Assembly: GCA_021786375.1 (NCBI GenBank)
Contig: JAJYNL010000015.1
Span: forward strand, 1-64,000
Reading direction: 5' to 3'
Length of the DNA: 64,000 bases
Source: Actinomycetes bacterium
Lineage (GTDB): Bacteria > Actinomycetota > Acidimicrobiia > Acidimicrobiales > Acidimicrobiaceae
Under the pieces are notes generated by a model. It made no database searches. It was not told where the DNA came from and saw only the letters and a list, made by a program, of their open reading frames with translations. Of this stretch, positions 17,013-27,051 are shown in pieces. Both the position numbers and the translations under genes were made by a program. The stretch's first letter is position 1. Every line of letters starts with the position of its first letter.

Positions 17013-18110
17013 CTAGTTAGAACTGCTCCTCCGCTTGAGCGCATCGCTCGTACGTCGCAACGGGGCCGTGAGCCTCCAGCTTGTTGAGTCAAGAAGTTGC
17101 GATACACGCTTCTCAAGGTCGCGATTTCTCACCTCTAGATCGTGAGCGCTTGCCAAAGCGGCCTTCAGTGCCTCAACCTGAGTAGATAAATCTGCGGCAA
17201 CTGTTCCGAGCCTATCGAGTTCTAGGTCTTTTCGCCGGGTGTCCGCCTCGAAGTGATTTGCCAGCCGTAGAGCAGCTCCCATGTCGCTGAGGCGGAGGTG
17301 CCAACCTTCGACGTCACGCACAAAAGATGGGTTGTCAAGCACGCTATGGGTCTCAGCGGCAGCAAGCAAGGACTTAAACACCTCGCTTACGAGGCGCGGC
17401 GCCTCCTCGTCGATAAGCACTTCGCTTGGCTCATACACAGTGTGACGAAGACTTGTCTCCAAGAACTCTTGTTCGAACGCATGCAGTTCTTGTTGGTCGA
17501 CTCTTGAGCCCAGCTGTTCGGCCATGCGAGTTAAGAGCTGTCCTGGGGTACTAATAAGGTCGTCATAATTGACTAGCAGTCGATCGCGCCCGTGTGTGTA
17601 AAGTAGGCTAGTGATTACGTATTGGAGCCACATCAAGTAGCTATGTTCGCCAAGCAGTCCATTTCGAGCGGTTAATGAGTCCTTCACGCTTCTAGGGTTG
17701 CGGACCATCAGAACATAGTGTATTTCCGAATCCAGGGTATCGAAGATACTTCTCCAAAACGGCATTAGCTTCGCGATGCGAGGATCTTTGAGAGCGAACA
17801 TTGAATGCCTGGTAAGACGATCTGTCAAGAGGTCTAGCGCCGTGTTGGCAAAGCCTTCGCCTTTTAACGAGGTGGCCTCGCTTTCGGTAAAAGGCGCGAT
17901 GGAGTCCCACTCCTGGCCCAGATATCGCATCATCTCGATGTTTAGCGCGTTGAATTCTGCATCTTCGAAGAATCCCTTCGGATTGTCCGCAGCGAGGGGT
18001 ATTAGTGATTCGCCAGCAGAGATGCCAAATACCTGGAGTGCGCGCGTCATGGCGCTGGTGCCGCTGCGATGCATACCAAGCACCACGAAAATCCCGCGCC
18101 TTTCTTGCAT
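17013..18110 (-). CDS. PAPS-dependent sulfotransferase with C-terminal coiled coil
   Basis: 365 residues. The 5'-phosphosulfate loop is GMHRSGTSAM near residue 13, and VRNPRSVKDS near residue 140 fits the 3'-phosphate-binding segment. After about residue 280 the chain becomes a heptad-like helix ending in DSTSWRLTAPLRR, a tail typical of polysaccharide-cluster glycosyltransferases, perhaps for docking to an assembly complex (inference). I start at ATG 18110 behind GGAGAAGGG. TTG 18134, overlapping the cysNC stop (TTGA), is possible. Directly downstream of PAPS synthesis genes, so it probably sulfates the glycan made by this island. Confidence 0.82.
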   Translation of the reverse strand: MQERRGIFVVLGMHRSGTSAMTRALQVFGISAGESLIPLAADNPKGFFEDAEFNALNIEMMRYLGQEWDSIAPFTESEATSLKGEGFANTALDLLTDRLTRHSMFALKDPRIAKLMPFWRSIFDTLDSEIHYVLMVRNPRSVKDSLTARNGLLGEHSYLMWLQYVITSLLYTHGRDRLLVNYDDLISTPGQLLTRMAEQLGSRVDQQELHAFEQEFLETSLRHTVYEPSEVLIDEEAPRLVSEVFKSLLAAAETHSVLDNPSFVRDVEGWHLRLSDMGAALRLANHFEADTRRKDLELDRLGTVAADLSTQVEALKAALASAHDLEVRNRDLEKRVSQLLDSTSWRLTAPLRRTSDALKRRSSSN

Positions 18111-18130
18111 GGTCGGTGTCCCTTCTCCGG

Positions 18131-19951
18131 TCAAGACATAAGTGCCAGTATCAAACTAACGCATTCTGCAAGGTCTTGAGAAGTGGTGTCGACACGTATC
18201 TCTGGCAGTAGCGGTGGTTCGTACGGCGATGAAACGCCAGTGAAATTGGGTATTTGGCCAGCACGAGCCTTTGCGTAGAGTCCCTTGGGATCGCGCCCCG
18301 CGCATACGTCGACTGGTGCGTCGACATGGACCTCTATGAATTCCCCTCGATCGAACAAGGTGCGGGCGCGTTGCCTGTCGGCAGCAAAAGGCGAAATGAG
18401 GGCAACAATTACGATAATCCCGGCGTCTACCATCAATCTCGCTACTTCGGCGACCCTTCGGATGTTCTCGGCGCGGTCGGCTTCATCGAAACCTAAGTCT
18501 GCGTTCAGGCCATGCCTTACGTTGTCCCCGTCGAGCAAATAAGTGAGGCGGCCTTGCGCATGAAGGTGGCTTTCTAGCGCATTTGCGATTGTCGATTTTC
18601 CCGAGCCAGACAAGCCGGTCAGCCAGATGCAGCACGGCCGCTGACCCAGTAGCTGTTCGCGTGCCTGTCTGTCAACGTTTACCAGGTGCCAGGTAAGGTT
18701 GGCGCCTCTTCTGAGTTCGTGCTGGATCACCCCGGCGGCAATCGTGGCGGTCGTCTCCCTATCAATCAAGATAAAGCCTCCGAGTTGCTTACTTTCCGAG
18801 TAGGCAGCATACGGGATGGGCTCTGCAAGAGAGATGTGGACGTCTCCGATCTCGTTTGCGTCAAGCTGTCTCGCAGCCAGAGCAGATCCTGTCGCCGGGT
18901 CCCGTCGCGAGCGGATGGCGGTCACGGATGCGCGGCTGCTTGCGTAATTGAGCTTTAATAAATATTCGCGGCCCGGTATTAGGGGCTTCTCGGCTAGCCA
19001 GATCAACTGAGCACGGAACTGAGCAGCATAAGACAGTGGTTCATCCGGCGGCGATAGGACGTTTCCGCGCCCGACATCGAGATCCCCCGCCAGTGTTACG
19101 CACACGGAGTCACCCGCCGTTGCCTGTCCTGTGGCGGCGTCGCCGATATAGATCTCTTCGATTGTCGACGCCTTGCCCGAGGGGATGACAACTACTGGAT
19201 CTCCGTTCCGGAGCGTTCCCTGTGCAATGCGGCCGCAATAACCGCGGAAATCCGAAGTCGGGCGCAGCACGAGTTGAACGGGCAGCTGGAATGGTGCCGC
19301 GGGATCGACCATGCCGGGCGATACCTCCGCTAGCCATGTGAGCACCGAGGGACCGGCGTACCAGGAGGCTACCACTGAGTCGACCAGGTTTTCACCTGTC
19401 GTTGCGCACGTCGGAATCGATGTTGCAGACCGGAATCCGAGTTGGCTGGCGATGTTGACGAACGCAGATTCTATCCGTTTGAAGGTCTCGTGATCCCACC
19501 CGACGAGGTCCATCTTGTTGACGACGAGGGCTACGTGGCTCACCCTGAACATCGCGAGAATCGACATGTGGCGCATCGTTTGTTCGACTACTCCCCGTCG
19601 AGCGTCTACCAGAACAATCGCCGCATCCGCTCCCGAAGCGGCAACTGCCATGTTCCGGGTGTACTGCTCATGGCCAGGGGAGTCAAGGACGATGTAGTCT
19701 CGATCCCCAGTTGAAAAGAATCGATATGCCACGTCTACGGTAATTCGCGCAGCCCGTTCGTGCTCGAGCCCGTCGAGTACAAGGGCAAAGTCCAGGTCGT
19801 CTTGACGCGTTCCAAACCGTCGGGAGTCGGTCGTTAGCGTCTCGACCTCATCTATTCGCAACTGTCCAAGATCGTATAGGAGACGCCCGATTAGGGTGCT
19901 CTTGCCGTCATCGACGCTGCCGCAGGTGATGAAGCGGAGGGTATCGCGCAC
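18131..19951 (-). CDS. cysNC: Bifunctional ATP sulfurylase GTPase subunit / APS kinase (CysN-CysC fusion)
   Basis: 606 residues. The first 420 or so are an EF-Tu-like GTPase: [18 protein letters not shown] and VNKMDL. The last 170 are APS kinase: [29 protein letters not shown] and [10 protein letters not shown]. With CysD it makes APS from sulfate and ATP, then phosphorylates it to PAPS. GTG start overlapping the cysD stop by one base. Because APS kinase rather than APS reductase is present, and a sulfotransferase follows, the product probably serves sulfation. An added role in assimilation elsewhere in the genome cannot be excluded. Confidence 0.92.
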   Translation of the reverse strand: MRDTLRFITCGSVDDGKSTLIGRLLYDLGQLRIDEVETLTTDSRRFGTRQDDLDFALVLDGLEHERAARITVDVAYRFFSTGDRDYIVLDSPGHEQYTRNMAVAASGADAAIVLVDARRGVVEQTMRHMSILAMFRVSHVALVVNKMDLVGWDHETFKRIESAFVNIASQLGFRSATSIPTCATTGENLVDSVVASWYAGPSVLTWLAEVSPGMVDPAAPFQLPVQLVLRPTSDFRGYCGRIAQGTLRNGDPVVVIPSGKASTIEEIYIGDAATGQATAGDSVCVTLAGDLDVGRGNVLSPPDEPLSYAAQFRAQLIWLAEKPLIPGREYLLKLNYASSRASVTAIRSRRDPATGSALAARQLDANEIGDVHISLAEPIPYAAYSESKQLGGFILIDRETTATIAAGVIQHELRRGANLTWHLVNVDRQAREQLLGQRPCCIWLTGLSGSGKSTIANALESHLHAQGRLTYLLDGDNVRHGLNADLGFDEADRAENIRRVAEVARLMVDAGIIVIVALISPFAADRQRARTLFDRGEFIEVHVDAPVDVCAGRDPKGLYAKARAGQIPNFTGVSSPYEPPLLPEIRVDTTSQDLAECVSLILALMS

Positions 19952-20865
19952 TAGAAGTACCCTTCGCTCTTCTTCTTTTCCATTGAAGCGGGAGCATCGC
20001 GATCTATCAGGCGACCACGCCGTTCCGAATACGTTGAAGTTGCGGTCTCATCGATGATCTTCTCAATCGTGTCTGCTTCGCTTTCGAAGCCAGCCGTCAG
20101 CGGATAGCAGCCAAGAGTCCGAAACCTGACTTTTCGTAGCTGAGGTTGCTCACCCGGGCGAAGTCTCAGGCGGCCATCGTCTACCATGATCCAGTGCCCG
20201 TCACGCTCAACGACAGGGCGCGGCCTTGCAAAATAAAGGTCCACCACCGGAATTTCCGCGAGCTTGATGAACCTCCATATTTGAAGCTCTGTCCAGTTTG
20301 ATAGCGGGAAGACCCTCAAGGTATGTCCTGCCGTAACGCGCGTGTTGTAGTTGGACCAGAACTCTGGACGCTGCTCTCGAGGGTCCCACCTATGTCCGGG
20401 GTCCCTTGGCGAGAAGATTCTCTCTTTGGCGCGTGACGCCTCCTCGTCGCGCCTCGCACCTGCGAAAACGACGTCGAAGCGATACGAATCGAGTGCCTTG
20501 CGTAGGGCCTGCGTTTTCATCACGTCGGTGTACGCAGGGCCATGGTCGAAAGGGTTGTAGCCGGCGGCAAGACCTTCTTGGTTTGTGGAGACAATCAGGT
20601 CCACGTCTGCGCTGGAGGCGAGATTATCGCGGAACTCGATCATTTGCCGGAACTTCCACGTCGTATCGATATGTAACAGTGGAAACGGCAGCCGACCTGG
20701 GGCGAAGGCCATCTGGCAGAGGGCGAGGAGCGCTGAAGAGTCCTTCCCGATTGAGTAAAGCATTATCGGATTCCGCGCGCCCACATATGCCTCGCGGATG
20801 ATGTCTATAGATTCCGCGACAAGGCCGCGGAGCGTCTGGTCGCTGAGTATTCCGTCAGATAACAA
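19951..20865 (-). CDS. cysD: Sulfate adenylyltransferase subunit 2 (CysD)
   Basis: 304 residues, the usual length. The PP-loop ATP-binding motif [10 protein letters not shown] lies near residue 43, and [16 protein letters not shown] and the C-terminal RGRLIDRD are conserved in CysD. It forms the heterodimer with CysN that adenylates sulfate. Start is TTG 20865, with GGGGTGG 5 bases upstream. First gene of the cysD-cysNC-sulfotransferase unit. The leader region holds a small inverted repeat (CTGGCC at 20884-20889, GGCCAG at 20895-20900). Confidence 0.92.
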   Translation of the reverse strand: MLSDGILSDQTLRGLVAESIDIIREAYVGARNPIMLYSIGKDSSALLALCQMAFAPGRLPFPLLHIDTTWKFRQMIEFRDNLASSADVDLIVSTNQEGLAAGYNPFDHGPAYTDVMKTQALRKALDSYRFDVVFAGARRDEEASRAKERIFSPRDPGHRWDPREQRPEFWSNYNTRVTAGHTLRVFPLSNWTELQIWRFIKLAEIPVVDLYFARPRPVVERDGHWIMVDDGRLRLRPGEQPQLRKVRFRTLGCYPLTAGFESEADTIEKIIDETATSTYSERRGRLIDRDAPASMEKKKSEGYF

Positions 20866-21072
20866 GAATCCACCCCGGCAGTCCTGGCCCCTGCGGCCAG
20901 ACTAGTCGGGCAGAGATTGTCTCATTGCGATGGTCAAGGCGCGGCGGCAGATGCTGGGACGCCTACTACCTGCTTCCATGCGTGTCCCGAAATGGCCGAG
21001 TCAGGAAGATCTGGCTTTGGGTAGCGCTCCTCGACCATCGTAGTAAGTGGGCGTTTAGGATCTTGCGGCTAG

Positions 21073-21273
21073 GAGGAGCTAGTTTACGACGTCTACGGAC
21101 TTTGTGACGTCCTGGACGGGCCTCCAGTGAGCCGGATGGAGAGCCAAGCGGCCCTGGATCGCGCGCACGCCGAGAGCGTTCGGCTGCGTCGTTCCCTCGA
21201 GGCGATCGAGAAGTCCCGGACATACCGGCTCGCGGCCGCCATCGCGCGGGTTGCACGGTTTTTCAGGCGCTGA
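21073..21273 (+). pseudogene. Orphan 3' end of a glycosyltransferase/sulfotransferase-like gene
   Basis: An open frame closed upstream by TAG at 21070-21072 and ended by TGA at 21271-21273. Its last 45 codons (from ATG 21136) give a charged helix followed by KSRTYRLAAAIARVARFFRR, the same style of tail as the sulfotransferase at 17013 (TSWRLTAPLRR) and many GTs. No upstream domain remains. It could be a 45-residue peptide, but a gene cut off by the recombination that fixed the island's right border is likelier. The 200 bases between it and cysD show nothing else I can name. Confidence 0.5.
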
Positions 21274-21430
21274 AGTGCGCGCTCGGTCGGCGTTACCCGG
21301 GTTGCCTGGCAAAGCCGTGACTTGGGCGTGGCCGTGGGCGTGCCCTCCCACCCCGGGGCGTTCCGGAGGGCCGCCCTAAGGCTGCATTAGGCTCGGAAGT
21401 GTCGTGGCTCTTAATTCTCCGGCAAGGATA

Positions 21431-22636
21431 ATGCGATCCTGGATGCGCGGCGCCGGCACCCCCGTGGCGCTCGCGGCGGCACTGGCCGGCTGCGGTGCCT
21501 CTTCCTCGGTTGGCACTGCGCCCCCGCGCACAACCGCCGTCCCCCCGTCCGCCCCGGCGCCGACCACCACTCAGCCCACCACCACCACCGCGCCGCAATG
21601 CCAAACACCGGTCCACCTGGCTCAATGGAGCACACCGCTCCTGGCCGCGCAGATGGTGGCGACTGCCGCCTTGCTCTCTGCTCCTGCGGCGGCTGATGCC
21701 CAGGTAGGTGAAGGTGCGGGAGGGGTGGTTCTCATGGGCTCCTCTACCTCGGCCGATCTCAGTGCCCAACTTCGCTCTCTGGCTGCTTCCAGCCCCGCTG
21801 GGGTGGCCCCGCTGCTGATGACCGACGAGGAGGGAGGCTCGGTCCAGCGCCTGGTCGCCCAGGTAGGCGACCTCCCCTCCGCCAGGGAGATGGCGTCCAC
21901 CATGTCCTCCGCGCAGGTCCAGTCACTGGCCGCCACCGTCGGGGCGAAGATGGCCGCACTTTCCATCCGCGCCGATCTTGCGCCGGTGCTGGATTTGGAC
22001 GCCGGGCCGGGGCCGTCAGCCACCAACCCGGATGGAACCCGCTCGTTTTCCTTGGATCCGGCCGTAGCGGGGGAGTACGGCTCGGCCTTCGCCAAGGGCC
22101 TCGAGTCCTCCGGAGTGATCCCCGTGGCCAAGCACTTCCCCGGCCTCGGTGGCGCGAGTGGCAACACCGACAATGGCCCAGCCAGCACTCGTACCTACGC
22201 TGATCTTGAGAAGGCGGGGCTGCTGCCCTTCGAGCGCCTCATCAAAGAAGGCATACCGGCGATCATGGTCGCGAACGCGACCGTGCCCGGCCTCTCGGGG
22301 ACAGTGCCGGCTTCGCTTTCAGCTCCAGTGATAAGCGGCCTGTTGCGTAACCAGCTTGGCTTTGGGGGCGTGGTGATGACCGACTCCTTGGAGGCAGGAG
22401 CGATAAGCGCCTACCAGCCCGACCTGGGCAAAGCGGCAGTGCAGTCGCTACAGGCCGGGGCCGACATGGTCATGCTGGCGGGGACTGGCCCGGGCCAGGC
22501 CCAGACCTTTGACCAGGTGGTGCAAGCGATAGTCGCGTCCATCAACGCGGGCACGCTGCCACGCGCCTCCGCCGAGCATTCGGTGCGCAGGATCTTGGAG
22601 ATGAAGGGCGTTCCCGCGGCTTGCATTTTCCTGTAG
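21431..22636 (+). CDS. GH3-family beta-N-acetylhexosaminidase-like lipoprotein
   Basis: About 401 residues. A signal peptide with lipobox LAGC is followed by a Thr/Pro-rich linker (to about residue 55) and a single GH3 barrel: TDEEGGSVQRL, KHFPGLGG..NTDNG and VVMTDSLEAGAI, whose Asp is the expected nucleophile. The NagZ His-Asp dyad loop (usually DSH) reads TDNG here, so the acid/base residue may differ. Probably a cell-surface enzyme cleaving GlcNAc from peptidoglycan or glycans. GTG 21404 is an alternative start that would lengthen the signal. Convergent with a peptide importer. Confidence 0.8.
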   Translation: MRSWMRGAGTPVALAAALAGCGASSSVGTAPPRTTAVPPSAPAPTTTQPTTTTAPQCQTPVHLAQWSTPLLAAQMVATAALLSAPAAADAQVGEGAGGVVLMGSSTSADLSAQLRSLAASSPAGVAPLLMTDEEGGSVQRLVAQVGDLPSAREMASTMSSAQVQSLAATVGAKMAALSIRADLAPVLDLDAGPGPSATNPDGTRSFSLDPAVAGEYGSAFAKGLESSGVIPVAKHFPGLGGASGNTDNGPASTRTYADLEKAGLLPFERLIKEGIPAIMVANATVPGLSGTVPASLSAPVISGLLRNQLGFGGVVMTDSLEAGAISAYQPDLGKAAVQSLQAGADMVMLAGTGPGQAQTFDQVVQAIVASINAGTLPRASAEHSVRRILEMKGVPAACIFL

Positions 22637-22778
22637 TGGGGGATGCCCACGCGGGTTAAAAAGCGAAGCGGCGGACGGCAGAGGCGCGGGCTCCACCGTC
22701 ACACCGCAGCAAGGACCCCCATCCAGCTCTATGGAAACCCTACCAGACCGACCTGACTATGACCAAATTCACAATCCG

Positions 22779-24815
22779 TCAGGCCGGTGCCGAAGCGCTG
22801 CCGATCTTTACCCGGTTGATCAGTGGGAAATGGCAAGCTGCCTCGTGAACGCCGCCGTAGCTGACCATGGGCGGCTCCTCCTGTGCACAGAGTTCCTGAG
22901 CGAACTCGCAGCGGGTGCGAAAGCGGCAGCCCGAGGGAGGGTTGATGGCCGAGGGGAGTTCCCCCTTGATCACCCTTCTGCTCTTGTTCCGTTCGAATTC
23001 CGGTTCCGGAACCGGCACTGCCGAAAGGAGCGCGGCAGTGTAGGGATGCGCCGGGTTCTCGTATATGTCGAATCCGTTGCCTATCTCCACCAGCTTGCCC
23101 AGATACATGACGCCAACCCGGTCGGCCAGGAAGCGGACCACCGAGAGGTCGTGGCTGATGACGACATAGGTCAGGCCATGGGCTTGCTGGAGGTCCTTCA
23201 TCAGGTTGAGCACCTGGGACCGGATGGAGACGTCGAGTGCGGACACCGGCTCATCGGCGACGATCAGGCGCGGGTTGAGAGCAAGAGCGCGGGCCAGCCC
23301 GATGCGCTGGCGCTGACCACCGGAGAACTCGTGCGGGTAGCGTTCCACCGCCTTGGGGGAAAGGCCGACTTCGCTGAGCAGCGATTCGACCTTATCTTCG
23401 CGCTCGGCCCTGGTGCCGATGTGGTTGATGTCAAGGGGTTCGCGGATTATGGTTCCCACCCGCATGCGGGGATCGAGGGAGGCATAGGGGTCTTGGAACA
23501 TGAGCTGGAGATCGCGCCGCTTGGCCTTCATCTCCTTGCCCTTCATCCTGTTCAACGGCGCCCCCTCGAAGGTCACCGTGCCTTCCGTCGGCTCTTCCAG
23601 GGCCACCATCATCATGCCCGTCGTCGTCTTGCCGCAGCCGGACTCGCCCACGATGCCGAGCGTTTCACCCTCGTAGACGGTAAGGGAGAGGTCGGTAACG
23701 GCCTTAAGGGTTCCTGCCTTGCGCTGGAGGATCGCCCCCTTGGTGATCACGAATTCCTTGGAGACGTGGTCCAGCACCATCAACGGGAAGCCTCTGGCCT
23801 TGTAGGCGCTCGCAGCGGTGGCGTCGGAGGCGACGGTCACTGGTGCGGATTCGATTCCGACCGGATGGAAGCAGGAGTAGGCGTGTGCACCTCCGGCATT
23901 CGAGGCGAGGGGGTGGTTGGCGACGCAGTTCGCGTCGGCCAGCCGGCAGCGGGGCGCAAAGCGGCAACCTGCGGGCGGACGCGTCAGATCAGGCGGTAAG
24001 CCGGGAATGGAGTAGAGGCGAGTGGAACTGCCGTCCATCTTGGGAATGGAGGCGAGCAGCGCCTCGGTGTAGGGATGATAGGTGTGGGCGAAGATCTCAG
24101 CGGTGGAGGCCTCCTCGGCGATCTCGCCGGCGTACATGACGATGACCCGGTCGGCGCGGCCGGCTATCACCCCCATGTCGTGTGTGATCAGAAGCATGGC
24201 CATGTTCAGCTGATTCTTCAGGTCGTCCAGCAGCGAGAGGATTTGGGCCTGGATGGTCACGTCCAGCGCGGTGGTGGGCTCGTCCGCGATGAGGAGCTTG
24301 GGCTCGCAGGAGAGCGCCATGGCGATCATCACGCGCTGGCGGAGCCCGCCGGAGAGCTGGTGCGGGTAGTCGTTGATGCGCTCGGACGGCTTGGGCATTC
24401 CGACCAGGTCGAGCACCTCCACCGCACGTCCCATGGCTTGATCCTTCGACACTCCTCTGTGGAGGCGGACCGCTTCGGCAATTTGGTTGCCGACGGTCAT
24501 GCAGGGGTTGAGTGAGGTCATCGGGTCCTGGAAGATCATCCCGATATCGTTGCCCCTCACCCGGCGCATCTCGTGCTCGCTCAGCGAGGCCAGGTCGCGG
24601 CCGTCAAAGAGGATCTGCCCCCCGGCGATGTAGCCGCCCACGGGCAGGAGACGCATGATGGACATGCCGGTCATGGTCTTGCCGCAGCCGGACTCGCCAA
24701 CCAGGCCGACGGTCTCGCCCGGATTGATGGCGAAGCTGACGCCGTCGACGGCTCTTACCTCTGCGTTGCGCAGCTTGATGTTGGTGTGAAGATCCTTTAT
24801 CTCAATTAGAGCCAA
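22779..24815 (-). CDS. Peptide-type ABC importer, double ATPase (DppD-DppF fusion)
   Basis: 678 residues with two complete ABC ATPases in tandem. First half: [16 protein letters not shown] and [10 protein letters not shown]. Second half: [18 protein letters not shown] and [10 protein letters not shown]. Each half ends in the Cys-rich oligopeptide/dipeptide C-terminal motif ([14 protein letters not shown] and [14 protein letters not shown]), which in some homologues binds an iron-sulfur cluster. One chain can therefore supply both nucleotide-binding sites. TTG start with GAGGA upstream. Last gene of the binding protein - permease - permease - ATPase operon. Confidence 0.93.
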   Translation of the reverse strand: MALIEIKDLHTNIKLRNAEVRAVDGVSFAINPGETVGLVGESGCGKTMTGMSIMRLLPVGGYIAGGQILFDGRDLASLSEHEMRRVRGNDIGMIFQDPMTSLNPCMTVGNQIAEAVRLHRGVSKDQAMGRAVEVLDLVGMPKPSERINDYPHQLSGGLRQRVMIAMALSCEPKLLIADEPTTALDVTIQAQILSLLDDLKNQLNMAMLLITHDMGVIAGRADRVIVMYAGEIAEEASTAEIFAHTYHPYTEALLASIPKMDGSSTRLYSIPGLPPDLTRPPAGCRFAPRCRLADANCVANHPLASNAGGAHAYSCFHPVGIESAPVTVASDATAASAYKARGFPLMVLDHVSKEFVITKGAILQRKAGTLKAVTDLSLTVYEGETLGIVGESGCGKTTTGMMMVALEEPTEGTVTFEGAPLNRMKGKEMKAKRRDLQLMFQDPYASLDPRMRVGTIIREPLDINHIGTRAEREDKVESLLSEVGLSPKAVERYPHEFSGGQRQRIGLARALALNPRLIVADEPVSALDVSIRSQVLNLMKDLQQAHGLTYVVISHDLSVVRFLADRVGVMYLGKLVEIGNGFDIYENPAHPYTAALLSAVPVPEPEFERNKSRRVIKGELPSAINPPSGCRFRTRCEFAQELCAQEEPPMVSYGGVHEAACHFPLINRVKIGSASAPA

Positions 24816-24881
24816 GGGATGATTCCTCTTCCACTAGTAACCCCACGCGGGCCTTTTGGTGCCGGCGCGGGGGGTTGTCGG

Positions 24882-25826
24882 CTAACGCCGCTGCAGGCGG
24901 ACCTCGAGCGAGTCGCGGATGGCGTCTCCGATCAGGTTGAAGGCCACGACCGTCAGGATGATGGCGAAGCCGGCTGGATAGATGAGCCACCAGTATCCGG
25001 CGTAGACGTAATTGACGCCGTCGGAGAGCATGCCACCCCAGTTGGCTGCGGGCGGGGGAAGGCCAAGGCCCAGGTAGCTCAAGACCGCCATGACCAGGAT
25101 CGCATCCGCGACCTGGAAAGTGGCATTGACCACGATGGTGCCTATCGCGTTGGGGACGATGTGGCGTGCCACGATTCGCCTCGACCCTCCGCCCATCACG
25201 CGCACCGCCTTGACGTAGTCACGCACCCGGAGCGAGAGCGCCTCGCCTCGCACCAGACGGGCGGGGGAGAGCCAGGAGACACCGGCGATGACGATGATGA
25301 GCAGCTTCAGGGTTGGGTGAAACACCGAGGCCAGGTAGATGAGCAGAAGCAGGGTGGGAATGGCCAGGAATGCGTCCACGATTCGCATCATGACCGTGTC
25401 GACGACGCCGCCCAGGAAACCCGCGACCGCCCCCCAAGCCACACCGAAGAGGGTGGCGATGATGGCGACCGAGAATCCGATCTCCAAGGAGGACTGGCCG
25501 CCGACCATCAGCCGGCCGAGCACGTCGTAACCGTTCTGGTCGGTGCCGAGCGGATGCCCCTTGCCAGGCGGAAGGTTGATGTTGTAGGTGGTGGTCACCT
25601 GGTTGGTGTGGTAGAAGTGCGGGCCAAGGAAGCAGAAGATCACCGCCGCGAAGACCAGGCCCAGGCCGACCACGGCGAGCTTGTTTTCCAGGAAGGTCTG
25701 CAGGATCAGCTTGAACTGGGATCCGGTCTCGAAGGCCTCGCCACCGGTGGGAACACCCTTGTCCACGAGTACCTCGGCCTCTTGCTGGGGATCGATGGGG
25801 GCTCTCAAGTCATCAAGCTCGGACAT
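24882..25826 (-). CDS. Peptide-type ABC importer permease (DppC-like)
   Basis: 314 residues. An N-terminal cytoplasmic tail and first membrane segment (LAVVGLGLVFAAVIFCFLG) come before the BPD_transp_1 domain. The ATPase-contact loop is ARLVRGEALSLR...YVKAVRVMG. Start ATG 25826 fits AGAGG five bases upstream. The GTG two codons earlier is less well placed. Partner of the DppB-like permease 60 bases upstream. Together they form the membrane channel for peptides or a similar solute. Confidence 0.92.
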   Translation of the reverse strand: MSELDDLRAPIDPQQEAEVLVDKGVPTGGEAFETGSQFKLILQTFLENKLAVVGLGLVFAAVIFCFLGPHFYHTNQVTTTYNINLPPGKGHPLGTDQNGYDVLGRLMVGGQSSLEIGFSVAIIATLFGVAWGAVAGFLGGVVDTVMMRIVDAFLAIPTLLLLIYLASVFHPTLKLLIIVIAGVSWLSPARLVRGEALSLRVRDYVKAVRVMGGGSRRIVARHIVPNAIGTIVVNATFQVADAILVMAVLSYLGLGLPPPAANWGGMLSDGVNYVYAGYWWLIYPAGFAIILTVVAFNLIGDAIRDSLEVRLQRR

Positions 25827-25886
25827 GGACACCTCTTGGGCAAACGGAGTGAAAGTGACTTACGGTGCGGGCTCGGCGCGTGTTGA

Positions 25887-26834
25887 TCACTTGTACCTGA
25901 CCCTGGGATCCAGCACGGCATAGGCGATATCAGCCAGGAGGTTCCCCACCACGGTGAGCACGCCGACCAGGATGATGATGCCAAGCAGAAGGGCGAAGTC
26001 CTCGGTGGTGGCGGCGGTGACAAAGTCCAGGCCGGTGCCAGGGAAGTTGAAGACGGACTCAACCACCACGCCTGCCGTGATCAGCGAGGGAAGGCTGAGT
26101 CCGACCAGGGTGGCAATGGGGATGAGCGCATTGCGCAGCATGTGCTTGAAGAGGATGGCCCGCTGGCTTAGACCCTTGGCCTTGGCGGTGCGGATCCAGT
26201 CCTGGGCCAGGGCTTCGATCGCCGAGGAACGCATATAGCGCGAGAAGGAGGCGAAGCTCACCAGTGTCAGGGTCGCCACCGGCAGGACAAGGCCGGAGGG
26301 GTGGGCGATGATCTGTCCGATGGTGGATCCCTGGGGTGCCTGGGCCGGGAATATGTGGGTGTTGACGGCGAAGGCGATGATGAGGATCAGGCCGAGCCAG
26401 AAGGAGGGCATGGAATAAAGCAGGAACGAGATCGAGGTGGCCGCGTAGTCGACGATCCCGTTGCGCCTCACCGCCTGGAAGACACCGACGGGTATGGCGA
26501 TGATCACCGAGAGGATCAGAGCCGACCCGACCAGCAACACCGACTTGGGTACTTCTCGCGCCAGTATTTGGGAGACCGGCTGGTTGAGCTTGTAGGAATA
26601 GCCGAGGTTCCCTTGCAGCAGGTGGCCCATGTACACCAGGTATTGGGTCACGAGAGGCTTGTCGAAGCCGTTGGCGTGGTTGAAGGTCTGGATCGCCAAC
26701 GGGGTGGCGCGGTTTCCCAGCATCGCCTTGGCGGGGCCGCCGGGAAGAAGATGCTCGAGAATGAACCCGATTATGGACACCCCGATCAGCACGACGATTG
26801 ACTGGAACACCCGGCGAATCAGGTACGCGGTCAA
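25887..26834 (-). CDS. Peptide-type ABC importer permease (DppB-like)
   Basis: 315 residues with six predicted membrane helices, an N-terminal YLIRRVFQSIVVLIGVS segment, and a family loop with RYMRSSAIEALAQDWIRTA for ATPase contact. The C-terminal end DPRVRYK is typical of DppB/OppB. Second gene of the importer operon, separated from the binding-protein gene by a 217-base gap that contains a strong stem-loop. Confidence 0.92.
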   Translation of the reverse strand: MTAYLIRRVFQSIVVLIGVSIIGFILEHLLPGGPAKAMLGNRATPLAIQTFNHANGFDKPLVTQYLVYMGHLLQGNLGYSYKLNQPVSQILAREVPKSVLLVGSALILSVIIAIPVGVFQAVRRNGIVDYAATSISFLLYSMPSFWLGLILIIAFAVNTHIFPAQAPQGSTIGQIIAHPSGLVLPVATLTLVSFASFSRYMRSSAIEALAQDWIRTAKAKGLSQRAILFKHMLRNALIPIATLVGLSLPSLITAGVVVESVFNFPGTGLDFVTAATTEDFALLLGIIILVGVLTVVGNLLADIAYAVLDPRVRYK

Positions 26835-26959
26835 GGACTCACCTCACCGGAATAACAAGAGAAATCACTGTAGGGCCATGGCGATGCTAGCGGGATTTCG
26901 GCGCGAATTTGCATCGATGATTCACGCCTCGGCGGGAGCGGCAGCTCGCACCGTTCATG

Positions 26960-27003
26960 GAGAGAGCGCCGACCGCAGCCCGTGGCCTGGCCGGCGCTCT
27001 CTC
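26960..27003 (-). other. Intercistronic stem-loop between binding-protein and permease genes
   Basis: GAGAGAGCGCCG (26960-26971) and its exact reverse complement (26992-27003) form a 12-bp perfect stem with a 20-base loop and no T-run. It lies just downstream of the binding-protein gene on the transcribed minus strand. Such hairpins commonly protect the 3' end of the abundant binding-protein mRNA and reduce read-through to the permeases (known in maltose and histidine importers, inferred here). Confidence 0.65.
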
Positions 27004-27051
27004 ATAGGCCGGCCTCCTATTTTTTGCCAGGGGGCCGGTTATCCGATATGA

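Noticed and set aside
20866-21072. Short plus-strand frames after cysD, including one starting at an ATG near 20931
   Set aside because: About 37 codons, no ribosome site, no resemblance to the orphan tail that follows.
22731-23999. 422-codon plus-strand open frame
   Set aside because: Antisense to the double ATPase gene, which has all ABC motifs. The plus-strand product has no domain.
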